Made by a program: the position numbers and the translations under genes. Of a DNA stretch of 45,049 nucleotides, positions 36,322 through 44,599 are shown in pieces. The notes under the pieces are model-generated. The model saw nothing but the letters and a program-made list of their open reading frames with translations. It made no database searches and had not been told where the DNA came from. Origin of the DNA: Alphaproteobacteria bacterium (lineage in GTDB: Bacteria > Pseudomonadota > Alphaproteobacteria > UBA7985 > JAUIBT01); contig JAUIDR010000024.1 of NCBI GenBank assembly GCA_030428565.1, forward strand, positions 1 to 45,049, given 5' to 3'. How positions within the stretch are numbered: the first letter of the stretch is position 1; the number at the start of each line of letters is the position of its first letter.

Positions 36322-36779
36322 GGCAAAACCCAAGCTCTTGGGATCACTTGCGCCAACCTGCGCTGGGACATCTTGCGCTCACGCAAAGGCGGTGGATCTG
36401 GTGCAGGGGCACCTTGGCCGCCAATTCGCACCGGCCGCCGCCGCGCACTCCAGTCGGGCTTGGCGTGCGCTCCTATGACGGCCTGGTGTCGGAAGTCCTG
36501 GGCTGATGCGGCCAGTTCGGCAATGAAGAACGTCATCGGCGCTAATCTTGGGCACGCTTCTCACAAACGCACAGGCATACCAATCTCTCGCCCAGAGATT
36601 GGACGAACCAATACCAAAGACGCGCGCTGCATGCCCCCAAGCCTTTGGTTCAACTTGTATGGCATCGACTTATCAGACGTCAAAATGGCCACTGCGGCGC
36701 GGCGTTCCTATGAGTGGCAAGCAACCCTATAAAATTGTTGCCAAGTTTTTGTACTTGCCACACCGCGAGGTGAACGTAG
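36322..36779. other. non-coding region after the aminopeptidase gene
   Basis: No intact gene. Near 36410-36460 the frames yield short stretches that could be scraps of an NlpC/P60 protein, the usual neighbour of this aminopeptidase, but the match is too weak to call. A perfect 9-base hairpin (CCAATCTCT 36580-36588, AGAGATTGG 36594-36602, loop 5) is the clearest structure; it lacks a T run. Confidence 0.4.
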
Positions 36780-37243
36780 CAAGAACGACCTGGGGGTGAT
36801 GATGATAAAACTCTCTGCCTTTGGACAGGGCTTTTGTGTCCGGCGACCAATGTGGTTGATCCCAACGACAGCCGGATCATTCGCTTCGAAGATCACGGAG
36901 TCGTGGCTGAGATTTCTATTTCGAATGGGGCTACGCATGTCTGTATGGACGACTACAGTTTTGGAATTCACTTTACTTAGACTAAGGCCCACAAGGCTAT
37001 TCACACAAACAAGAACGCAACAAATATGAATTATGTATAAATAGGAGTCATGTGCAATTTGGCTATATTCTTGGTGATAAAATTTAATACCAACTTATCG
37101 ATATAAGTACAGGTAAGATTTATACAGATTCATTTTGGATGTACCCAATAAATTCACCATATCATGCGCCAATGGATTTTAAAATATTGGATGACGGAAG
37201 AATTTTGACTATGAAAGAGAGTGTTGTTTCGATCAAGAAGTAA
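36780..37243 (+). pseudogene. decayed gene of unknown function in an AT-rich island
   Basis: Two protein-like stretches lie in different frames. The first (about 36780-36980) includes VDPNDSRIIRFEDHG and VAEISISNGATHVCMDDYS and stops at TAG 36978. The second, shifted in frame, runs from about 36986 (including NRSHVQFGYILGDKI), hits a TAA at 37085 and continues (YQLIDISTGKIYTDSF, MDFKILDDGRILTMKE) to a TAA at 37241. Together they look like one gene broken by a frameshift and an internal stop. G+C over 37021-37260 is about 29% by hand count, far below the neighbours, which suggests transfer from elsewhere. I do not recognise the family. Confidence 0.5.
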
Positions 37244-37340
37244 CATATTTAAAATGAGATGCACAAAAACGCTGCTCTGGTAGCTGTATAATTGCAGGCC
37301 AGTCTTGCCTAGATTACAGCAAAGATAAGGATGCAATTAG

Positions 37341-37589
37341 ATGAGTAGCCATAGACTCCCTGGATTTTGGGATGGATTTATGAGCGGGTCGGCAACGCCT
37401 GTTTCGCTCATGCGTGAGCGGGCAGGTAAGCACGCTCATAGAGAGGGGTTCATTACCCGACGAAGCACGGAAAAGTTGCGATTTGGAAGAGATATCACCG
37501 CTGATCAAACCAAGCCCCAGTCGGAAGCCTACCGCCATGCGCTTGTCGCCGGCTCCTATGCGGGCTTGCTCCAAGGAAGCACGCGCTAG
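37341..37589 (+). CDS. small hypothetical protein, 82 aa
   Basis: An 82-residue frame beginning MSSHRLPGFWDGFMSG and rich in Arg, His and Ala, with no membrane segment. It follows the AT-rich island, which could supply its promoter; AAGGAT lies about 11 bases before the ATG. Its base composition is intermediate. Its TAG stop overlaps the stop of the convergent dehydrogenase gene through a shared CTAG. No homologue is recognised; it may be the last intact gene of an acquired segment. Confidence 0.5.
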   Translation: MSSHRLPGFWDGFMSGSATPVSLMRERAGKHAHREGFITRRSTEKLRFGRDITADQTKPQSEAYRHALVAGSYAGLLQGSTR

Positions 37590-38530
37590 TATCCCCGGTC
37601 CCAGTTCACCAAGGCGGGCAGAGGCTCGCCCGCTTCAAGCGCATTGATGGCCGTGACCACGTGCTCGCCGCCGGTCTCTGGATAGGTCAGGGCCGCAACG
37701 TGCGGCGTGACGATAACCTTCGGGTGTTGCCAATAGGGGTGATCGCTGGGCAGGGGTTCTTGGTGAAAGACATCCAGCACCGCACCGCCCGCTTGGCCAG
37801 AGTCCAGCGCCGCTAGAAGCGCCTCATCATCAATCAAGCTGCCGCGACCTGCATTGACGATCCCAACGCCTGGCTTACAGCGGGCCAAGAAGTCAGGATC
37901 TATCAGGTGGTAGGTATCGGCTGTCGCGGGCACCAGTAAGACCAGATAATCGCAGCTGGGCAGCATCTCTGCCAGTCCCGCCTCGCCCGAATAGAGCGGA
38001 ATGCTGTCGTGTTGCTTGGGGCTGCGTGACCAGCCACAAACCTGGAAGCCCAGCGCTTGCAAGGCCTCGCCGGCGCGGCTGCCCAGTACGCCAAATCCCA
38101 ACACGCCCACACGGGTGTCGCTGGCGATCGGGGCGTGGACGACCTGCCAAGCGCCGCTGGCCTGCGTATTGAGCAGGGGCACGAACAGGCGGTGTAGGCT
38201 CAAGACCCCCCAAGCGCAGTATTCGGCCATGCCTTGGGTCAGTCCGGGATCAACCATGCGCACGGTCGGCAGATCGCGCGGCAGCTCTGGGTCTCTGGTC
38301 AGGTGATCCAGCCCGGCGCCCACCGACACGATCAGCTTCAAGTTGGGCAGGCTGGCCAGAAAGCCGGGTTCGGGCTGCCAGACCAGGGCATAATCGACAC
38401 TGGCGCGCGCTTCGGGGCTATCTTCCAGCTCGTCTAGGGGGATGGCTTCGATGTCGGGGCGGCGGTCCTTTATGGCCGCGACCCATCGGTCAACCAGACT
38501 TGCGGAATCAGAAACGACGATCTTAGCCAT
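37586..38530 (-). CDS. D-2-hydroxyacid dehydrogenase (glyoxylate/hydroxypyruvate reductase A-like)
   Basis: A 314-residue NAD(P)-dependent dehydrogenase. The substrate domain flanks a Rossmann domain with VGVLGFGVLGSRAGEAL and the WSRSPK strand end. The catalytic residues are the Arg in NAGRGSLIDD, the Glu in HQEPLPSDHPYW and the His in VIVTPHVAALT. The GhrA-like subgroup reduces glyoxylate and hydroxypyruvate; the exact substrate is not certain. ATG 38530 has a strong GGAGGGG site about 6 bases upstream, so the open extension to 38638 is rejected. A large hairpin lies in its leader. Confidence 0.9.
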   Translation of the reverse strand: MAKIVVSDSASLVDRWVAAIKDRRPDIEAIPLDELEDSPEARASVDYALVWQPEPGFLASLPNLKLIVSVGAGLDHLTRDPELPRDLPTVRMVDPGLTQGMAEYCAWGVLSLHRLFVPLLNTQASGAWQVVHAPIASDTRVGVLGFGVLGSRAGEALQALGFQVCGWSRSPKQHDSIPLYSGEAGLAEMLPSCDYLVLLVPATADTYHLIDPDFLARCKPGVGIVNAGRGSLIDDEALLAALDSGQAGGAVLDVFHQEPLPSDHPYWQHPKVIVTPHVAALTYPETGGEHVVTAINALEAGEPLPALVNWDRGY

Positions 38531-38556
38531 GTGCGCCCCTCCATTGGCGAAACAAA

Positions 38557-38591
38557 GCGGGCCAAAGACCGTTTGGCAGTCTTTGACCCGC
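38557..38591 (-). promoter_or_regulatory. hairpin in the dehydrogenase gene leader
   Basis: GCGGG-C-CAAAGAC (38557-38569) pairs with GTCTTTG-A-CCCGC (38579-38591): 12 pairs and one mismatch, with a 9-base loop. On the minus strand it lies about 27 bases upstream of the dehydrogenase ATG and 155 bases after the secB stop. It could end secB transcription or control dehydrogenase translation. There is no T run, so a regulatory or Rho-linked role is as likely as intrinsic termination. Confidence 0.5.
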
Positions 38592-38745
38592 GTGCACTCG
38601 ATAGTGTGAGTCTTGGCCCCAGTCCTGGGGGGCGTCAATAGTCTTGTTGCCCGCCGCGACCAGCAATCTCGGTCTGGTGGTGGGCCCTGAGCGGTTCACT
38701 GCTCGCGCTGGCGCGCGCGCCCGCTCGTGACCGCTTACGACAACT

Positions 38746-39270
38746 CTATTGCAGAGTCGTGCCGCCAGGCGCAGCGGCGGCAGGAAGAGGCTCGACCTTG
38801 GCGTTCTTGGCAAAGGCGACGAAATCAACCGGGTTCAGTACCAGCGGCGGGAAGCCACCTTCGCTGACCATCTCGGTCGCCACGCGGCGGACATAGGGGA
38901 AGATCAAGCGGGGCACTTCGATGACCAGCGCGGCCCCAATTGCTTGCTCGTTCATCCCTTCGGCCAGCGTGACCAACGCGCCGTAGTGTACTTCGGCCAG
39001 GAACAAAGTCGTCTCGCCCAGCTTGCTCTCAGCGGTCAGGGTCAAGATGACCTCGTGACCGATCTGGGGTACAGGGCGGTGCTTGATGTTCATGTTGATC
39101 GAAATGTTGGGCTGTTGCTGCGCACCGACCAGCGGCAGCGGGCCGTTGGGGGCTTCAAACGAAGCGTCGCGCAAGAACTGGGCCCGGATCTGGATTGGCG
39201 GTTGAGCCTGACCGTCTTGGCCCTGGCCGCCGGCCTGGCCCTCTGCGGTTTGCGATTGGTCGTCTGACAT
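38746..39270 (-). CDS. secB: protein-export chaperone SecB
   Basis: A 174-residue cytosolic chaperone that holds preproteins unfolded for SecA. The core (about 25-155) has QFLRDASFEAPNGP, INMNIKHRPV, VILTLTAESKLG, LFLAEVHYGALVTL and PRLIFPYVRRVATEMVSEGGFPPLVLNPVDF, the SecB signature region, here quoted in pieces. The N-terminal 25 residues are Gln/Gly-rich and probably disordered. AAGGAAA lies 6-7 bases before the ATG. Confidence 0.97.
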   Translation of the reverse strand: MSDDQSQTAEGQAGGQGQDGQAQPPIQIRAQFLRDASFEAPNGPLPLVGAQQQPNISINMNIKHRPVPQIGHEVILTLTAESKLGETTLFLAEVHYGALVTLAEGMNEQAIGAALVIEVPRLIFPYVRRVATEMVSEGGFPPLVLNPVDFVAFAKNAKVEPLPAAAAPGGTTLQ

Positions 39271-39560
39271 GCGATTTCCTTTTGTGTGGAGGCCGGATGC
39301 GCCCGGAGTAGGCGGCGGTGCTTGCCCTTGCTAGACGGGCGGCAAGCGGCCTGACATCAAGAAGAGGCATTCGGCAAATTAATCTGTTGGCTGCTTACCA
39401 ATCCCACCGCAGAGCCGCAAGGGCCAAGGTTCTAGGCGGGGGTCTTTCGGCGGCTGATTGGGTATCTAAAACATCTGGAGAAGTCGGACCCGAACAGCCT
39501 ACTTGGTCGGCTGTTCGCGCGCCGCTCGCGTCGTTGTGCATTTTGCAAAGGGCAAGTATC
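39271..39560. other. divergent region, secB / sigma-54 regulator
   Basis: About 290 bases (394 to the regulator start). It must hold both promoters. A short inverted repeat (TGCATTTTGCA, about 39537-39547) lies near the end. No sigma-54 promoter with GG-N10-GC spacing was found by eye. Confidence 0.4.
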
Positions 39561-39668
39561 ATGGGTCTTAGAAAATTTTTTAGCAGATTGCGAATTTTGC
39601 CCCCAAAAAGTAATGCATTGAAAAGCATGGGAAAATTCCGCAGTCGCCGCCCGATGAGAGCCCTATGA
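39561..39668 (+). CDS. candidate basic micro-ORF overlapping the sigma-54 regulator, 35 aa
   Basis: An ATG frame of 35 codons (MGLRKFFSRLRILPPKSNA..., ending RSRRPMRAL) with AAAGGG about 9 bases upstream, better than the regulator's own site. Its TGA overlaps the regulator ATG as ATGA, the arrangement typical of translational coupling. The product is highly basic (about 12 Arg/Lys). It could be a leader ORF that couples or limits regulator translation. No homologue is recognised. Confidence 0.35.
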   Translation: MGLRKFFSRLRILPPKSNALKSMGKFRSRRPMRAL

Positions 39669-41548
39669 ATAGCATCTTACCCGTTAGTTCCGAAAAACCG
39701 AAAGTCTTGCTGGTTGAAGACGAGCGCTCCCTGGCAGACCTATACGCGCATTACCTGCACGACGAGGGCGTCGATGTCGATCATGTCGCCACGGGTCGTG
39801 AGGCGCTGGAATACTTGGACAACGATGTTCCCGACGCCGTGTTGTTGGATATCCGCCTACCTGATATGCTGGGCACCGAGGTTCTGCGCGCGGTCAATGA
39901 TCGCAAGCTGCCCACCGCCGCCATTATGATTACCGCGCACGCTTCGATCAATACGGCGGTCGAGACCATGCGTGGTGGTGCCTATGACTTTTTGGTCAAG
40001 CCCTTTAACCGCGATCGCCTGGTGCAGACCCTGCGCGCGGCTCTGACCAAGCGCGAGGTCAAACGTCAGGTCTCGCAGAACAAGGTCAACTATCACGACG
40101 GTTTTCAGGGCTTTGTTGGCGGCTCTAAGCCCATGCAGATGGTCTATCGGATGATCGAGCGTGCCGCGCCCTCCAATGCGAGCATCTTCATTCTTGGTGA
40201 GAGTGGCACGGGCAAGGAAGTCGCCGCGCGCGCGTTGCACGAATTGTCGGATCGCAAAGACAAAGAGATGGTGGCCATCAACTGTGCCGCTATCCCTAAG
40301 ACCTTGCTGGAATCTGAGATTTTCGGCTACGTCAAGGGTGCCTTTACCGGGGCAGTGACCAATCACGACGGCGCGGCGACCCGCGCGCACGGCTCCACCC
40401 TGTTCCTGGACGAGATTTGCGAGCTGGACCTGCACCTGCAATCAAAGCTGCTGCGCTTCGTTCAGACCGGCACCTTTGCCAAGGTGGGCTCGTCGAAACA
40501 AGAAAAGGTCGATATTCGCTTCATATGCGCGACCAACCGCGACCCGCTTGAGGAGATCGGCGCGGGCCGTTTCCGCGAAGACCTTTATTACCGTCTGCAC
40601 GTGCTGCCGATCTCCATGCCGCCGCTTCGCGAGCGCGGCGATGATATCCTGGCCTTGGCCAATACTTTCTTGAAGAGCTACGCTGAGCAAGAAAAGAAAA
40701 GCTTCACAGGATTTGATGCCGATGCTGCCGAGCGCCTGTTGAAGTTTTCTTGGCCGGGCAATGTGCGCCAGTTGCAGAACATCATTCGCAATTTGGTCGT
40801 TCTGAACGACGGTGGCGAGGTCAGTGTAACCATGCTGCCGCCGCCGTTGGATTCTGAGCGCGCCATGACCGAGAGCACACATCGCTTCGCGCAATTCAAT
40901 CCAGGCCTAGCGCGTGAGATGGGCATTATGCCGGCGCCCAACATGACCGTTCCAGGCATGATGGCACCCCTGCCTGCGGGCTATCCGCGGCAAGGCTATG
41001 GAGGGCACGGCTATCCTGGCCAAGGCCAAGCGGCTGGACAGGCTTCCGGGCAGGCTCCGGGCCACCTCCAGGGTCAGGCAGCGGGCTTTCAAGGCTACGC
41101 CAACGGGGGCCCCAATGGTGCCAATGGCAGCAACGGTAATGGGCAGGCCCACGCTGGCTTGATGCCAGGTTTGGCAAACCCCGGGCTGGCTAACCCTGGG
41201 CTGGCTAACCCCGGGCTGGCTAACCCCGGAATGGTGAATGGGGTTCCGGGGGGCGGTGAGCACGCGCCGGGCACCAACGGGTTGGCTAGCGACGACGCGG
41301 AGGCCAACGGCCCTAAGTCACCGCGGGAGATCAAGCCTTTGTGGGAGACCGAAAAAGAAGCCATCCTTGAGGCTATTGAGTCTTGCGGAGGCAATATCCC
41401 CAAGGCCGCTAATCTGTTGGGCATTTCCGCATCGACCATCTATCGCAAAAAACAGGCATGGGAAGCGCAGGAAAAGCGCAAGCGGGTGCAAGAAGAACGG
41501 GCCGCCACGGCGGCTTCGCGCCTGGCAACGGTGACCCCAGACGCCTAA
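39665..41548 (+). CDS. NtrC/LuxO-type sigma-54 response regulator with expanded linker
   Basis: A 627-residue bacterial enhancer-binding protein. The receiver has phospho-acceptor Asp62 (AVLLDIRLPDM) and Lys112 (LVKPF). The AAA+ domain has Walker A GESGTGKE (178-185), the sigma-54 contact loop GAFTGA (225-230), Walker B LFLDE (246-250) and the arginine-finger region GRFREDLYYRL. The Fis-type HTH lies at about 562-598 (GGNIPKAANLLGISASTIYRKKQAW). Between AAA+ and HTH lies an unusually long low-complexity linker (about 400-555), rich in Gly, Pro, Ala, Asn and Gln, with four GLANP repeats. The arrangement recalls LuxO. No kinase or Hpt gene lies beside it. Confidence 0.9.
   Translation: MNSILPVSSEKPKVLLVEDERSLADLYAHYLHDEGVDVDHVATGREALEYLDNDVPDAVLLDIRLPDMLGTEVLRAVNDRKLPTAAIMITAHASINTAVETMRGGAYDFLVKPFNRDRLVQTLRAALTKREVKRQVSQNKVNYHDGFQGFVGGSKPMQMVYRMIERAAPSNASIFILGESGTGKEVAARALHELSDRKDKEMVAINCAAIPKTLLESEIFGYVKGAFTGAVTNHDGAATRAHGSTLFLDEICELDLHLQSKLLRFVQTGTFAKVGSSKQEKVDIRFICATNRDPLEEIGAGRFREDLYYRLHVLPISMPPLRERGDDILALANTFLKSYAEQEKKSFTGFDADAAERLLKFSWPGNVRQLQNIIRNLVVLNDGGEVSVTMLPPPLDSERAMTESTHRFAQFNPGLAREMGIMPAPNMTVPGMMAPLPAGYPRQGYGGHGYPGQGQAAGQASGQAPGHLQGQAAGFQGYANGGPNGANGSNGNGQAHAGLMPGLANPGLANPGLANPGLANPGMVNGVPGGGEHAPGTNGLASDDAEANGPKSPREIKPLWETEKEAILEAIESCGGNIPKAANLLGISASTIYRKKQAWEAQEKRKRVQEERAATAASRLATVTPDA
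41173..41232. repeat. tandem repeat, 15 bp x 4 (inside the sigma-54 regulator)
   Basis: Four units of the type GGCTAACCCCGGGCT at 41173, 41188, 41203 and 41218, the first and last diverged. They encode the GLANP repeats of the regulator's linker. The 15-base unit keeps the frame. Confidence 0.93.
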
Positions 41549-41590
41549 GGCTGTCGCTTGATTGGCGTTGCGCGCCGTGCCCAGGCATTG

Positions 41591-41674
41591 GATTCAGGCA
41601 TAGGGATTCAGGCATAGGGATTCAGGCATAGGGATTCAGGTATCGGGATTCAGGTATCGGGCCCCAGGCATGGG
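41591..41674. repeat. tandem repeat, 14 bp x 6
   Basis: Units of GATTCAGGCATAGG at 41591, 41605 and 41619, then GATTCAGGTATCGG at 41633 and 41647, then a more diverged copy at 41661. It starts about 40 bases after the regulator stop. The grouping of variants shows stepwise duplication. Confidence 0.93.
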
Positions 41675-41913
41675 AATCTGCCTGGGAGCCGCGCTTGGGC
41701 TGAGGTTGCTAAGAAATCCAGCATCCCGGATCGCTTAAGTCGCTGTCAGTTCTGTAAAGAGCGCAAGAGAGCAGCGAGCCCGCCAGCGACGGAGTAGCAG
41801 GGATCTGCAGTGCCGCGGTCGCAGGGAGTTGCGGTGACGCGACGTTTGGCCAACCATCGCACACAAGCGCAACCGATCGCTCTTTGCTGGCCCAAGGCCG
41901 ACGTGGGCCGCCT

Positions 41914-41964
41914 TGCCTGTTTCATCCACCTGCCTGTTTCATCCACCTGCCTGTTTCATCCACA
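41914..41964. repeat. tandem repeat, 17 bp x 3
   Basis: TGCCTGTTTCATCCACC at 41914, 41931 and 41948 (the last with a final A). It lies in the long non-coding region before the tadD-like gene. Confidence 0.93.
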
Positions 41965-42358
41965 GGGCGGTGCGGGCCAAACCTGGCCTTGTGTTCTGGC
42001 GCGCTTGGCAGGTCATTGACGCGGCTCTTCGCAACTTCCGGTCGCCAGCCTTACCGCAAAAACCGTCCTCAAGAATCCAGGGTCGAGCAGGTGGGCTGTC
42101 TTGTGCCTTGTGGATAAGGAAAGGCAATCTAAACCAATGAGATAGGCCCAATTCCCAGGTGCAACTAGAGATATTTCGACAAAGATTTCTGGTTGGAAAT
42201 TGGCTAGTTTCCTCAAAAGAAATGGGCTTAACGGGCCAACACATCTAGGACGCAACGATCCTTATCTACAATTGTGTATCCTTGGAGCCAGGCCGCAATC
42301 CGGGGTGGGGCTCGTGGGCCGGTGTATATGGGATTTGAAAAGTGAACAAGGGATCCGC

Positions 42359-43020
42359 ATGCGCTATTTGCTAGGATCAAAACAGCAGGGCGTCAGGTCG
42401 TACCGCGCGCAGTCATGCCAAGCCGCGGCTGTCGGCTTGCGGAGCGGTGGCCAGCGAGCTCTCGCGCTCTGGGGCTCGCGCCTTGGCGGGGGATTGATGA
42501 TCGCTCTGCTGATGAGTTGCAGCACGGCCTTTCAGTTCGCGCGCGCACCCAGCCCAGAACGGGTTGCCGAGCAAGCCTTGCAGGCCGCCAGCGTGCCAGC
42601 GGGTGTTGTCGCGCCCGATGTCGAAGGGCGCTTGGCGTTGGCTCGCCGCGATTATGCCGAGGCGGCGACATACTACGAACTCTCCATTACGCGCAGCCCC
42701 AAGCTGAAAGAAGCCTATTTGGGCGCAGCGTCGGCCTTCTCCTTCATGGGCACGACCGCGCGGACGTCTATTTCGGCCTCTATAACCGTCATTTCGGCGA
42801 AGACCTGGCCTTCATGAATGATTACGGCTTTTCGCTGGCCATGCGCGGCGATGTTGATAAAGCGCATGCCTACCTTTTAGGCGCTCAGCGCAAGGCGCCA
42901 AATTCGCCAACGGTGGCCAATAATCTGGAACTGATTGCCTTGTTGCAAGAGGGCCAGAAGCTCGCACGCAAAGCCCAACCGACGCTGCGCTCGAAAGCGG
43001 GCGCGTTTTGGAGTCAATGA
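42359..43020 (+). pseudogene. TadD-like TPR lipoprotein, frameshifted
   Basis: The gene starts at ATG 42359 (AAGGGA upstream). A long N-terminus leads to a lipobox-like LLMSC. TPR-like sequence follows (RRDYAEAATYYELSITRSPKLKEAYLG). At about 42748-42751 the frame breaks after SAFSFMG; the sequence resumes one base earlier in phase (HDRADVYFGLYNRHFG, then a second TPR pair) and ends at TGA 43018. Adding one G to the GGG run at 42748-42750 would restore a single frame reading MGHDRADVYFGLY. TadD-like lipoproteins help place the Tad pilus secretin in the outer membrane. It is either a one-base deletion or a sequencing error. The secretin gene follows after 1 base. Confidence 0.7.
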
Positions 43021-43021
43021 T

Positions 43022-44599
43022 ATGGGATGGCGAGCAATAGGGCGCTGTTGCACGCGCGCGTTTGGTGCCGGTTTGCTGGTTGCTGGCCTGCTCGTGGCGA
43101 CGCTGGGCGCGGCTCAGGCCGACAGCCGCAAGCTCTACCTGCCCGTCGGCAGCGAGCGGCTATTGAGCTTTGATCTGCCGTTCGGTCAGGTCTCCATCGC
43201 GGACCCCAACATTATCGACGCGGTACCCTTTACGCGCCAGAAGCTGAACTTGATCGCCAAATCCTTCGGCTCAACCTTTGTGCTGGTCATGGGTGAGGAC
43301 GGCGTGACCAATTTGGCCAGCTATGACGTGCAAGTTGGCCCCGACCTGGCAGAGTTGAAACAATCGCTGTGGCGGTTGGCACCCGGCGCCCAAATTGAGC
43401 TCAATTTCGTCAATACCTCGCTGCAAATTCAAGGCACTGTGCCAGATAGCAAAACTGCCGAATTAATTATTAGCGCTGCCGAGGAAATGACGGGCACCAA
43501 GCCAATTTCCGCACTTCAAGTCAAGCCGAACGCCTCTTTGATCGAAGATGCGCTCAAGCGCTTGGTCCCGAATGCAGAGGTGCAAGTGGAGTACGTAGAC
43601 TCCTCTGTGCACATGCGCGGCCGTGCGCCCGACGAGACCTCTAAGGCGCTGTTGATCGCTGCGGTCAAAGCCATTACGGATTTGGAGCCGGTGGCGAATA
43701 TCAGCGTAGACAATGCCCAGCAAGTCACGTTGAAGGTGCGTATTGTTGAGGTCTCGCGCTCGCTGAAGGGGGCGTTGGGCGGTGGCCTGGATGTGGGCGA
43801 GGGCAGCGAAGGTTCTGACAAGCAATACGTCAATTCGACCAGCACCTCGACGTCCTGGCTTGAGTTGGCCAGCGATCTGATTGCCGGTCTCAGCATTATC
43901 AGCCCCAACATCAATATCGATCTCTATTTGAAGGTGCTTGAAGAGCAGGGCTATGCCAAGTTCCTGGCCGAACCGACCCTGACTGCCTTATCGGGCGAAG
44001 AAGCCAGCTTCTTGGCGGGCGGCGAGGTGCCGTTTGAGGTCTTGGATTCCTCGGGCAAGCTGACCGTCATCATGAAAGAGATCGGCACCCGCCTGAACTT
44101 TACGCCGACAGTCAAGCCCGACGGCAAGATCAATCTGGTGCTGACCCCGGAAGTCAGCCGTCTGGATTCCGTCAATCAATACAACGGCAAAGACATCTTT
44201 CAGGTGCGCCGCGCGACGACTACGGTGGAATTGGAAAATAACCAGACCCTGGTGATCGCGGGCCTGCATCAAGACAACAAGTCGCGCAACAAGACCCAGA
44301 CCCCCGCGCTTGGCAATATCAAATTTCTTGGCGGCCTGTTCCGCAAGTCCGAGCTGGAAAACGAAAATACCCAAGTGCTGTTTGTCATTACGCCCAGCTA
44401 TGACAGCCAGAACAAAGCTCAAGAAAGGGCCATCGCCCAACTGCGCGCGTCCTTGCCCACCGGCGCCAAAGACTTCTTCTATGACGGCTTCGTTGAACGC
44501 GGTTATGACGTCAACGATATGGCAGAGGGTGTGGGGGTCTTGGGCCGCTTTGGTCCGATGATTTCCTCAAATGGACAGGGGGTGTTCCGTGCGGACTAG
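43022..44599 (+). CDS. cpaC: Tad/Flp pilus secretin CpaC (RcpA)
   Basis: A 525-residue outer-membrane secretin. A signal peptide (1-33, ending AQA) precedes the pilus-type N domain (RKLYLPVGSERLLSFDLPFG, SIADPNIIDAVPF). Two BON-like repeats follow (about 115-245, LQIQGTVPDSKTAELI and VHMRGRAPDETSKALL). The secretin core has EEQGYAKFLAEPTLTALSGEEASFLAGGEVPF and VFRVRRATTTVELENNQTLVIAGL-type sequence. It forms the pore through which the Flp pilus crosses the outer membrane. GGAG lies about 10 bases before ATG 43022, at the end of the tadD-like gene, so the two are coupled. Confidence 0.93.
   Translation: MGWRAIGRCCTRAFGAGLLVAGLLVATLGAAQADSRKLYLPVGSERLLSFDLPFGQVSIADPNIIDAVPFTRQKLNLIAKSFGSTFVLVMGEDGVTNLASYDVQVGPDLAELKQSLWRLAPGAQIELNFVNTSLQIQGTVPDSKTAELIISAAEEMTGTKPISALQVKPNASLIEDALKRLVPNAEVQVEYVDSSVHMRGRAPDETSKALLIAAVKAITDLEPVANISVDNAQQVTLKVRIVEVSRSLKGALGGGLDVGEGSEGSDKQYVNSTSTSTSWLELASDLIAGLSIISPNINIDLYLKVLEEQGYAKFLAEPTLTALSGEEASFLAGGEVPFEVLDSSGKLTVIMKEIGTRLNFTPTVKPDGKINLVLTPEVSRLDSVNQYNGKDIFQVRRATTTVELENNQTLVIAGLHQDNKSRNKTQTPALGNIKFLGGLFRKSELENENTQVLFVITPSYDSQNKAQERAIAQLRASLPTGAKDFFYDGFVERGYDVNDMAEGVGVLGRFGPMISSNGQGVFRAD

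Larger units (their letters stand above)
41549..42358. other. long intergenic region with two minisatellites
   Basis: About 810 bases between the sigma-54 regulator and the tadD-like gene. It holds a 14-bp x 6 repeat (41591-41674), a 17-bp x 3 repeat (41914-41964) and a single DnaA-box word (42109-42117). No tRNA or convincing gene was seen; the short frames on both strands overlap the repeats. Confidence 0.6.

Noticed and set aside
36042-36506. A 154-codon frame starting inside the aminopeptidase gene
   Set aside because: Most of it is a shadow of the aminopeptidase; only the tail past 36322 might be a scrap of an NlpC/P60 gene, too weak to annotate.
42109-42117. DnaA-box word, with 28177-28185, as a sign of a replication origin
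   Set aside because: Only two isolated words 14 kb apart, with no cluster, no AT-rich unwinding region and no dnaA or dnaN gene nearby.
42200-42358. Upstream extension of the tadD-like frame to 42200
   Set aside because: The ATG at 42359 has a clear ribosome site, and the upstream residues do not look like a signal sequence.
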